Below, in pieces: positions 1 to 6,403 of a stretch of 6,606 nucleotides of DNA; positions within the stretch are counted from its first letter, which is position 1; each line of letters opens with the position of its first letter. The stretch spans positions 1-6,606 of the forward strand of contig JAEEQI010000134.1 in the NCBI GenBank assembly GCA_016285215.1. Direction: 5' to 3'. The notes beneath the pieces are model-generated. The model saw only the letters and a list, made by a program, of their open reading frames with translations. It made no database searches and was not told the origin of the DNA. Source of the stretch: Bacteroidales bacterium. Lineage in GTDB: Bacteria > Bacteroidota > Bacteroidia > Bacteroidales > UBA932. The position numbers were made by a program, and so were the translations under genes.

Positions 1-1913
1 ATTTCCTCTTTGTCCCCGGCACGGGTTCGCTCAAACAGGGCACCTTCAGCCACAGCACCGAGGTAGCCTCCCCCGGCTACTACAGCGTGCGGCTGGAAGA
101 CTATGACGTAAAGGCAGAGATGACGGCCGCCTCCCTCAGCGGCGCTTTCCGCTTTACATACCCCGCGGCAGATTCGGCCTTTGTGCTCATCAATGTAAAC
201 CATAGCTTGAGATGGAAGACCGTGTGGTCGGAGGTCCGGCAGATAGATGACTATACCCTGGTGGGCGGCAAGCTGGTCAACGGCTGGAACCCCAGCCGCT
301 ACGTGTACTTTGCTGCCCGCTTCTCGGAGCCCATCCGGGACCTCACCATCTACAAAGACGGCAAGCCCGTCATCTACAACACCAGCCGCTTCCGCAGCAG
401 CAAGGAAGCCTGGGGCACGCCTCTGCAGGCCTATGTGCGCTTTGCCACCACCCAGGGCCAGCAGGTGAACGTGCAGGTGGCGGTATCGGCCACGGGAATA
501 GACGGCGCCCTCCTCAACCTCTCGGAGATAGAAGGCAAGTCCTTTGACAACATCCGCAAAGACGCAGAGAATCTGTGGGAGGCCGAACTGGGCCGATACA
601 AGCTGGCCGATGACTGCACCCGCGAGCAGAAGGAGACCTTCTACACCAGCGTGTACCACACGGCGCTGCATCCCTTCCTTTTCCAGGACCGCGACGGCCG
701 CTTCCGCGAGCACGACGGCACCCTGGGTTACGCCAGGGACTTCACCAACTACACCACCTCCTCCCTCTGGGACACATACCGCGCCTTCCATCCCCTGCTC
801 AACCTCATCAACAAACCCCTGCAGGCGCAGCTGGCCAACTCTATGCTGGCGCACTATGACAAGAGCACGGAGCATATGCTGCCCATCTGGAGCTTCTATG
901 GAGGTGAAACGTGGTGTATGATTGGCTATCACGCCGTTTCGGTACTGGCCGATATGATGGTCAAAGGCGTCAAGGGCTTTGACTACGAGCGTGCGTACCA
1001 GGCAATGAAAGCCACCGCCACCAACCCCAACTACGACTGCCTGCCGGAGTACACGGAGCTGGGCTACGTCCCCTTTGACAAGGAAATGGAATCCGTTTCC
1101 AAGACGCTGGAATACGCCTACGACGACTGGTGCATAGCCCAGGCCGCCAGGCTCCTGGGGCACGAGGAAGACTATGAGTTTTTCTTCAAACGCAGCCAGA
1201 ATTACCGCAACCTCATTGATCCCGAAACCAAGTATATGCGCGGCCGGGACAGCCAGGGCAACTGGCGCACTCCTTTCTCTGACATTGCGTACGAGGGCCC
1301 GGGCTCGGACAACGGCTGGGGAGACATCACGGAAGGCTTTACGCTGCAGTATACCTGGACGGTGCCGCACGCCTTCGAAGACTATATGGCCATTGCCGGC
1401 AAGAAGTTCCTCACCAAGCGCCTGGACAATATGTTCACCATTGAGATGAGCGACGACATTCCCGGCGCACACGATATCTGGGGCCGCATTGGCGGCTACT
1501 GGCACGGCAACGAGCCCTGCCACCACGTACTGTATCTGTACAACAAACTGGGCAAGCCGCAGGAGTGCCAGAAGTGGGTCCGCTACGTAGCCGACCATTT
1601 TTACGGCAACACGCCCGACGCCCTGAGCGGCAACGACGACTGCGGCCAGATGAGCGCCTGGTACATCTTCAACTGCCTGGGCTTCTATCCGCTGTGCCCC
1701 GGCAGCAACGAGTACGAGCTGGGTTCTCCCTGCCTCCCCGGCGTGGACGTCAAACTCTCCGACGGCGGCGTGCTCAAGGTCCGCACCCGGAACTGGACCC
1801 CGGAGCACGTGTACGTAAAGGCCGTCTACCTCAACGGAACCAGAATGAAAGGCACCACCTTGAAGTACGAGGACATCAAGGACGGGGCCGAACTCCTTTT
1901 TGTAATGCAGTAA
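1..1913 (+). CDS. GH92 family alpha-mannosidase, 5' end cut by window edge
   Basis: Exo-acting alpha-mannosidase of glycoside hydrolase family 92, Ca2+-dependent enzymes that trim mannose from N-glycans or mannans, usually in the periplasm or on the cell surface. The frame is open from position 3 and gives 636 residues. Family members are usually about 740-790 residues, so roughly 100-150 N-terminal residues, including any signal peptide, lie outside the window. The GTG at 87 is not the start: the upstream codons already read as family sequence (SHSTEVASPGYYSV, residues 16-29). Residues about 1-170 fit the N-terminal beta-sandwich and about 175-630 the catalytic (alpha/alpha)6 domain. Visible hallmarks are SLWDTYRAFHP (254-264), HGNEPCHH (501-508) and GNDDCGQMSAW (543-553). 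Glu504 in the HGNEP motif is, as I recall the family, the general acid; a Gln there marks mannose-phosphate-active members, so this one looks like an ordinary mannosidase. The linkage preference cannot be read from sequence. No frameshift is seen. The regulator gene follows after 10 bases. Confidence 0.95.
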   Translation, partial: FLFVPGTGSLKQGTFSHSTEVASPGYYSVRLEDYDVKAEMTAASLSGAFRFTYPAADSAFVLINVNHSLRWKTVWSEVRQIDDYTLVGGKLVNGWNPSRYVYFAARFSEPIRDLTIYKDGKPVIYNTSRFRSSKEAWGTPLQAYVRFATTQGQQVNVQVAVSATGIDGALLNLSEIEGKSFDNIRKDAENLWEAELGRYKLADDCTREQKETFYTSVYHTALHPFLFQDRDGRFREHDGTLGYARDFTNYTTSSLWDTYRAFHPLLNLINKPLQAQLANSMLAHYDKSTEHMLPIWSFYGGETWCMIGYHAVSVLADMMVKGVKGFDYERAYQAMKATATNPNYDCLPEYTELGYVPFDKEMESVSKTLEYAYDDWCIAQAARLLGHEEDYEFFFKRSQNYRNLIDPETKYMRGRDSQGNWRTPFSDIAYEGPGSDNGWGDITEGFTLQYTWTVPHAFEDYMAIAGKKFLTKRLDNMFTIEMSDDIPGAHDIWGRIGGYWHGNEPCHHVLYLYNKLGKPQECQKWVRYVADHFYGNTPDALSGNDDCGQMSAWYIFNCLGFYPLCPGSNEYELGSPCLPGVDVKLSDGGVLKVRTRNWTPEHVYVKAVYLNGTRMKGTTLKYEDIKDGAELLFVMQ

Positions 1914-1918
1914 CTTTG
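1911..1918 (+). promoter_or_regulatory. Candidate -7 promoter element (TAACTTTG) over the mannosidase stop codon
   Basis: TAACTTTG matches the Bacteroidetes primary-sigma -7 consensus TAnnTTTG exactly, and its first three bases are the stop codon of the mannosidase gene. No TTTG -33 box is seen 19-21 bases upstream, so it would be weak or activator-dependent. Transcription would start at about 1923-1926, on or next to the GTG start of the regulator, giving a nearly leaderless message. Read-through from the mannosidase gene is an equally good source of expression. An 8-base match with two free positions can arise by chance. Confidence 0.4.
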
Positions 1919-1923
1919 CGCTC

Positions 1924-3603
1924 GTGAAACGAATTTACTATACCTTATTAGCCGCTCTGGCCATCCTTACGGTGGGTTGTGCAAAGCCCGACCGCACGGA
2001 GGAGGCCAACAACCTGAAGGTCCGGATTCAGAACAAAATGCTCTCGGACCCCACCCCCGACGAGGCCATTGCGCTGGTAGACAGTGCAGAGCTGGCTGGC
2101 ATCTTTTCCCCCACCACGGCCAACCTGATCCGCTCCAATGTTTACGGCCAAATGGGCCATACGCGGCTGTCCATCTTCTACGGCGAGCAAATCAAGCCCA
2201 GTCCCGAGCTCCGGAGCGAAGGCATCAACTACTATTCGGCCATGCTCCATCTTATGTCTCTTCTGAACAATAGCGGAGAATGGGGAAAGGCCCTCCATCT
2301 GGCCGATGAGATGATTGCCGACGTGGACAAGGGAGGCATGGACGAGCAGATAGCCACGCGCATCAAGAGCCGCGCCCTCACCGCCAAAGGAAACTGTGAA
2401 AAGGGAATGGGACATATGGAAGAGGCCGAAAAATATTACCTGGAAGGCCTCAACCTAATGATGGACGGCGTGGTACACCCCCGTGATTACTGGGTGCTGG
2501 ATGCCCTGTTCATAGCCGTAACGGAGACCACGGAGTTCTATCTGGAGTGGGGAAAGCCCCAAAGGGCCCTGCCCCTCATAGCAGCGGGCGACACAACCCT
2601 GGCCCGTATGGCCCGCTGTCCCGATATGCCGGAGGCCGTCCTCAACATTCGCAGCAACAACGTTATCATCAACCAGGCCCTCAACTATGCCTCCAATGGC
2701 ATTTTCGACAAGGCCGAAGCCCTTTACCAGAAACACAGGCAGGCCCGCAATCTGTCGGCCTATGACCTGGTAGCCCGGGCCCGCTATCTGACCATCGTGG
2801 GCCGCTACGATGAGGCCATCCGCCTGTTCCGCCAGACCGACTCCCTCTACCTGTCCCGGGGCAGCGCCATAAACAACTCCTACATCAATAACTATATGAT
2901 GAGCCAGTACAAGGCCTTGAAAAAGGCCGGACGTACGGAGGAGGCTATGGCATACGCCGACCGTATGCGCCACCTGAGCGACTCCATCCACCTGGTGGAG
3001 CGCAAGATGGATATGGAGCAGCAGGAGGTCATCCGTCAGAAGGAGGCCGAAATTTCCAGCCGCCGCCAGTCGCTGGTCATCCACCGCATCATCCTCCTTT
3101 CGGCCATCATCATCATCCTGCTCATTGGCTACCTTCTTGTCCGCGCCCGCATCTACAACAAGGCGCTGGAGGAGAAGAACCGCAGCCTCTACCAGGAGAT
3201 CCAGCAGAGGGAAAGGGCCGAAAACGAAGAGCGCCTGGCCCTGCAGGCACAGCCCGAGGAAAGCCTGTCTCAGAACCAGCTGCTCTATCGCAAGCTGTGC
3301 GAGCTGATGCAGGACCCCGAGGTCTTCACCAATCCCGATACCAACCAGGACACGCTGGCCAGCCTCGCAGGCACCAACCGCACCTACATCTACGATGCCC
3401 TGCGTGAGTGTGCCGGAAAGACGCCCGTCGATTTCATCAACGGATACCGCCTCCGCTATGCGGCCAACCTTCTGGCCACTTCCAAAGACTCCGTATCCCT
3501 GATTGCCGAACTCTGCGGCCTCTCCCGCCGCACCTTCTACCGCCTCTTTGAGGACGCTTACGCCATGTCGCCTTCAGACTACCGGAAAGTGGCCAAAAAG
3601 TAG
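1924..3603 (+). CDS. Membrane-spanning TPR/AraC-type transcriptional regulator with lipoprotein-like signal peptide
   Basis: A kinase-less one-component regulator of a type common in Bacteroidetes. Residues 1-19 form a signal peptide ending in a lipobox (LTVGC, Cys19). Residues about 25-350 are helical, with TPR-like repeats clearest near 155-180, 250-270, 283-305 and 329-350. Residues 351-382 are charged and probably coiled. One transmembrane helix spans about 389-406 and is followed by a positive patch (RARIYNK) and a second coiled segment to about 445. The C-terminus is an AraC-type domain: first helix-turn-helix about 476-498 (LASLAGTNRTYIYDAL), second about 525-546 (IAELCGLSRRTFYRLF), then the usual SPSDYRK tail. 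The expected topology is periplasmic sensor and cytoplasmic DNA-binding end. GTG at 1924 is chosen because an in-frame stop lies at 1903-1905, no other start codon comes before it, and the next ATG would lose the signal peptide. The ligand and targets are unknown; the 21-bp-period repeat just downstream is a candidate target. Confidence 0.88.
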   Translation: MKRIYYTLLAALAILTVGCAKPDRTEEANNLKVRIQNKMLSDPTPDEAIALVDSAELAGIFSPTTANLIRSNVYGQMGHTRLSIFYGEQIKPSPELRSEGINYYSAMLHLMSLLNNSGEWGKALHLADEMIADVDKGGMDEQIATRIKSRALTAKGNCEKGMGHMEEAEKYYLEGLNLMMDGVVHPRDYWVLDALFIAVTETTEFYLEWGKPQRALPLIAAGDTTLARMARCPDMPEAVLNIRSNNVIINQALNYASNGIFDKAEALYQKHRQARNLSAYDLVARARYLTIVGRYDEAIRLFRQTDSLYLSRGSAINNSYINNYMMSQYKALKKAGRTEEAMAYADRMRHLSDSIHLVERKMDMEQQEVIRQKEAEISSRRQSLVIHRIILLSAIIIILLIGYLLVRARIYNKALEEKNRSLYQEIQQRERAENEERLALQAQPEESLSQNQLLYRKLCELMQDPEVFTNPDTNQDTLASLAGTNRTYIYDALRECAGKTPVDFINGYRLRYAANLLATSKDSVSLIAELCGLSRRTFYRLFEDAYAMSPSDYRKVAKK

Positions 3604-3610
3604 AAATTGC

Positions 3611-3646
3611 AGGATTGGCACAATGATTTGTAGGGGTGGCACAACG
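3611..3646 (+). repeat. Imperfect direct repeat, 21-bp period; candidate AraC-type operator
   Basis: Positions 3611-3625 and 3632-3646 share the pattern AGGnnTGGCACAAnG, 12 of 15 bases identical, including an unbroken TGGCACAA (3616-3623 and 3637-3644). The 21-bp period is two helical turns, the same as the araI1-araI2 spacing of E. coli AraC. The second core ends 19 bases before the -7 element at 3664, so it lies where a -33 box belongs. It starts 8 bases after the stop codon of an AraC-type regulator gene. The repeat is seen directly; its operator role is inference. The second copy also forms the left arm and most of the loop of the terminator hairpin, which could explain its sequence in another way. 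Confidence 0.45.
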
Positions 3647-3660
3647 GGCCACCCCTCTTT
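3632..3660 (+). terminator. Rho-independent terminator after the regulator gene
   Basis: A perfect 9-bp stem, AGGGGTGGC (3632-3640) pairing with GCCACCCCT (3648-3656), encloses a 7-base loop and is followed by CTTT. The stem is GC-rich and begins 28 bases after the regulator stop codon, as expected for an intrinsic terminator. The T tract is short and interrupted, so termination may be incomplete. The hairpin ends just 7 bases before the -7 element of the next operon. Confidence 0.7.
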
Positions 3661-3663
3661 GCA

Positions 3664-3671
3664 TACCTTTG
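3664..3671 (+). promoter_or_regulatory. Candidate -7 promoter element (TACCTTTG) for the lipoprotein/M13 operon
   Basis: TACCTTTG is an exact match to the Bacteroidetes -7 consensus TAnnTTTG. It lies 25 bases before the ATG of the first gene of the downstream run, leaving a leader of about 20 bases. No TTTG -33 element occurs at the right distance; the TTTG at 3627-3630 is 33 bases away, too far. The -33 position is taken instead by the second copy of the 21-bp-period repeat, which suggests dependence on an activator. The position right after a terminator supports a real promoter. Confidence 0.6.
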
Positions 3672-3696
3672 CTCCCGGATTCAACAAGCAAAGAGT

Positions 3697-3882
3697 ATGG
3701 ATTTTACTTTGATCATAACCGCAGCCCTGGCCGCCGCCATCATTGTCATAGTACTGATGCTGGTGGCCGTGGTCGTATACCAGCGGTGGCGTATTGGAGA
3801 GAAGAACGCCGCCCTGGGCAAATTCATCAGAGAGAACCTGGAACTCGCCAGCGAACTTGACAAAACAATTAACCATAAATAA
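3697..3882 (+). CDS. Small single-pass membrane protein, 61 residues
   Basis: I do not recognise a family. The predicted protein has a very hydrophobic segment at residues 5-27 (Leu, Ile, Ala, Val) followed by a charged tail, YQRWRIGEKNAALGKFIREN and on to residue 61, which looks helical and possibly coiled. By the positive-inside rule the tail is cytoplasmic. Support for a real gene: an ATG 25 bases after a consensus -7 element, a stop just 7 bases before the next start, and a clean transmembrane design. The tail's EKNxxLxxxI pattern (35-44) also occurs just after the transmembrane helix of the regulator next door (417-426), so a role as a membrane partner, or an origin as a remnant of a similar regulator, is possible. 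Both are speculation. Confidence 0.7.
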   Translation: MDFTLIITAALAAAIIVIVLMLVAVVVYQRWRIGEKNAALGKFIRENLELASELDKTINHK

Positions 3883-3889
3883 AAAAACA

Positions 3890-4423
3890 ATGAAAAAAAA
3901 TCTGCTGACGCTCGCAGCCGTCCTTTGCTGCGCTTTGATTTCTTCTTGTAACAAAGACAACGGTGAAACCCCCGCCCCCGACAACAAGCCCACGCACGCG
4001 GTGATGCAATACGCCCTTTCCGCTACCACCCAGATGCTGGATATGCTCACCCTCACCGTTGAGTATTACGATGCCAACGGTCAGGTAAAAAGTGAACAGA
4101 TGACCAATACAAAGTGGACCAAGGAAATCAAGGCCAAGCTGCCCGCCACCCTGGGCGTCCGCCTCAAAGCACAGCTCAAGCCCGGCGCAGACCCCTCCGC
4201 CTTGGAGAAGTTCACGGCCGCTTATGGCTATGCCTACGACGGCTACGCCGTGAATGCTTCCAACGAACAGGTGGGAAAAGAGGTCTTCTATTCCGTGGAC
4301 AAAGACCTGGATATGCAGGGATCCAAACTGGAAGACTGGATTGCCCGCCACTCAGACGGCCTTGTCAAATACCTCTTCACCTTTGGCACCGACGGAAATG
4401 CAACCAAAATAAGCTGGGAGTAG
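3890..4423 (+). CDS. Small lipoprotein, 177 residues, unknown function
   Basis: Residues 1-20 are a classic lipoprotein signal peptide: MKKN, a hydrophobic stretch, then the lipobox LISSC with Cys20. The residues after it (NKDNGE) are of the Lys/Asp type linked to surface export of Bacteroidetes lipoproteins, so outer-membrane, perhaps surface, location is plausible. The mature part, about 157 residues, has alternating patterns suggesting beta structure (MLTLTVEYYDANGQ, EVFYSVDKDL, YLFTFGTDGNATKISWE) and a Tyr-rich middle (YGYAYDGYAV). I recognise no catalytic motif or family. The ATG at 3890 is chosen over in-frame codons back to 3794 because it starts the signal peptide and follows an A-rich leader (3880-3889). 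The M13 peptidase gene starts one base after the stop codon, so translation is probably coupled and the protein may assist or be a partner of the peptidase. Confidence 0.88.
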   Translation: MKKNLLTLAAVLCCALISSCNKDNGETPAPDNKPTHAVMQYALSATTQMLDMLTLTVEYYDANGQVKSEQMTNTKWTKEIKAKLPATLGVRLKAQLKPGADPSALEKFTAAYGYAYDGYAVNASNEQVGKEVFYSVDKDLDMQGSKLEDWIARHSDGLVKYLFTFGTDGNATKISWE

Positions 4424-4424
4424 T

Positions 4425-6398
4425 ATGAAAAAGATCCTGATGGCCGCAGCGGCCTTAACGCTGATACTCACCTCCTGCAACAGCAGGATGGAGCCCATCA
4501 TAGTAGAGGACACCAAGCCGTTCCCCTACGACACCGAGATAGACGAGACCGTGCGTCCCGGCGACGACTTCTACCACTATGCCCTGGGCAAGTGGCTGGA
4601 CAGCAGCAATCCCTCGCCGTCCTTCTTTGACCAGATAAGCGAAAATAACCACGAACTCCTGGCCCGGACGCTCACCACGTCTAGCGATCCCCTGCTGGTC
4701 CAGCTGCGCGGAATGGTGGAAAAGGCTATGGCCGATGACAGCCGCAGCGCAGCCCTTATCAAGGAGCGCCTGCAGATGCTGGAGCAGGTGGAAACCGTGG
4801 ACCAGCTCTATGAGGCCTTCTCTGAGCTGCACCGGCTGGGTTACAATCCCCTGGTGCGCCTGTCACCCGAAGTCAGATATGGGAAAGAGGTAGCCAACAT
4901 TATGCTTAGCGGAGGCAAGCCGGTGGAACTGGATACCCTGATGGCCATGAGAGATACCGAAAAAGTAGCAGAAAAGGTGGCCTCCTACTGCCAGCCCCTC
5001 ACTCACTTTGGTTATTCTCAGGAGCGCATTGCCCAAATTAGCCAGAATGCCGTCAAGATGGAGACCGTTGAGATGAGTGTTTTTGTGAATGTCTATGATT
5101 TGCTCAACACGCCCGCCGAACGGATACCCGCTACCAAATCCGATGACCCGTACAAGGATGCCGCTATGTTCGTTGGAGGGCTGATGGGGCTGGACCCGGC
5201 CCTCGTGGAGAGATATATGATCTCGCCATTGAATAAGGTCGGCTTCGAACTCCTCCGGCAGTTTGCAACACTGGCCGAGCACCCGGAACTGGTTCCCCTC
5301 TTCCGCGACTATATGATTTACAATGTCATCTGCCAGGACGCCTTCTGCATTCCCAAGACCACGGCCCAGACCGACCGCGTTGCCATCCTGGCCAACCTGC
5401 TTCACTACAACCGATACTACAAGTACCGCATCCTTTTGGATAGCTATGGAACGGAGAACATCTTCAAGCAGCAGTGCCTGAGCATCCTGGAAGATCTGCG
5501 CCAGGTGCTCATCGAGCGCATTGAGAATCTGGACTGGATGAGCGCTCCCACCAAGGCCGAAGCCCGCAAAAAGGCCGAAGCTATGACATTCTACGTGGGC
5601 TATCCCGAGCAGTGGAATAACGATATGACTCCCCGGGTGGACGGCGACTGCCTGCTGGACGTGGCCACCCAGCTGCGCCAACACCAGAACTCCGTTGTGA
5701 AGAAAATGTTGGGACATAACCTCGATGAAGTGGGCTGGGATTTCTGGGCCATCCTATCGGCCTTCACTACCGACAACGCTTTCCATTTGAGAGAAGCCAA
5801 TGCTTTGATTATCCTTCCTTCCTGGATTACGCGTCCCCGCTTTGACGATGAGCTGAGCGAAGCCGTCACCTATGCTGCCGCCACCTGCTTTGCCCACGAA
5901 ATCTGCCACGGTTTTGATGCAGGCGGCTCTCTGGCCGATGCCGATGGCGTCAAACGCGACTGGTGGGAACCGGCCGACAAGCAGGCCTTCCTGGAGAAAC
6001 AGAAGGCTCTGATTGAGCTCTTCAACCAGATGGAGGACTATCCCGGACAGCCCGCCGACGGCGAACTAACCCTTAATGAGAACCTGGCCGACTACGGCGG
6101 AGTGACCATAGCCCTGGAGTGCTACAAGCAGCGGCTCACCCGCCAGGGCTTCACCGGCGAGCAGTTTGACGAGCAGATCAAGAAGTTCTTCCTCGCTTAC
6201 GCACAGTTCTACAAGCATACCTATGAGCGCACGGTGGAATCCCAGAAAAAGATACACGATATGAAAGACAGCCACTCGCTCAACCACGTCCGCATCAACG
6301 GTATGATGCGCCTGCAGGATGACTGGTACCGCCTCTACGACGTCCAGCCCACCGACAAACTCTACATAGCACCCGAAAACCGCGTTAAAATTTGGTAA
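4425..6398 (+). CDS. M13-family (neprilysin/PepO-like) zinc metallopeptidase, lipoprotein
   Basis: A zinc endopeptidase of family M13, which cleaves oligopeptides and short proteins on the amino side of hydrophobic residues. The 657-residue length is typical of bacterial PepO-type enzymes. The lipobox LTSC puts the lipid-bearing Cys at 18, so the enzyme is anchored in a membrane facing the periplasm or outside. The N-terminal M13 domain covers about 40-420 and the catalytic domain about 440-657. Visible motifs are the substrate-binding NAF (451-453), the zinc motif HEICH (491-495) followed by GFD, the third zinc ligand Glu552 with Asp556 in NENLADYGG, the substrate-binding Arg in the HSLNHVRING segment, and the C-terminal RVKIW. 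All catalytic residues are present, so it should be active. Oddities: the Thr usual in HExTH is Cys494, a second Cys lies at 488, NAYY reads NAFH, and the usual Cys near the C-terminus is absent. One base separates it from the upstream lipoprotein gene. Confidence 0.95.
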   Translation: MKKILMAAAALTLILTSCNSRMEPIIVEDTKPFPYDTEIDETVRPGDDFYHYALGKWLDSSNPSPSFFDQISENNHELLARTLTTSSDPLLVQLRGMVEKAMADDSRSAALIKERLQMLEQVETVDQLYEAFSELHRLGYNPLVRLSPEVRYGKEVANIMLSGGKPVELDTLMAMRDTEKVAEKVASYCQPLTHFGYSQERIAQISQNAVKMETVEMSVFVNVYDLLNTPAERIPATKSDDPYKDAAMFVGGLMGLDPALVERYMISPLNKVGFELLRQFATLAEHPELVPLFRDYMIYNVICQDAFCIPKTTAQTDRVAILANLLHYNRYYKYRILLDSYGTENIFKQQCLSILEDLRQVLIERIENLDWMSAPTKAEARKKAEAMTFYVGYPEQWNNDMTPRVDGDCLLDVATQLRQHQNSVVKKMLGHNLDEVGWDFWAILSAFTTDNAFHLREANALIILPSWITRPRFDDELSEAVTYAAATCFAHEICHGFDAGGSLADADGVKRDWWEPADKQAFLEKQKALIELFNQMEDYPGQPADGELTLNENLADYGGVTIALECYKQRLTRQGFTGEQFDEQIKKFFLAYAQFYKHTYERTVESQKKIHDMKDSHSLNHVRINGMMRLQDDWYRLYDVQPTDKLYIAPENRVKIW

Positions 6399-6403
6399 AG
6401 ACA

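Noticed and set aside
87..1913. GTG at 87 as the mannosidase start
   Set aside because: The frame stays open to the window edge and the 28 codons before it read as conserved GH92 sequence, so the gene begins outside the window.
1565..1927. Overlapping + strand frame at the mannosidase 3' end
   Set aside because: It is Arg/Pro-rich as expected from an out-of-frame reading of GC-rich codons, while the main frame carries the GH92 motifs throughout.
2455..3084. Antisense reading frame (209 codons) opposite the regulator
   Set aside because: It is a shadow of the regulator codons, with no recognisable protein features and no leader.
3616..3631. Sigma-54 type promoter (TGGCAC with a T-rich -12 region)
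   Set aside because: The -24 half looks good, but the required GC ten bases after the GG is TG here, and the regulator is not of the sigma-54 activator type.
3794..3889. Longer N-terminus for the 177-residue lipoprotein from an upstream in-frame ATG
   Set aside because: It would overlap the small membrane protein gene and bury the signal peptide 32 residues inside the protein.
4863..5717. Long antisense reading frame (284 codons) opposite the M13 peptidase
   Set aside because: It mirrors a strongly conserved coding frame, has no promoter or signal of its own, and open antisense frames are common in GC-rich genes.
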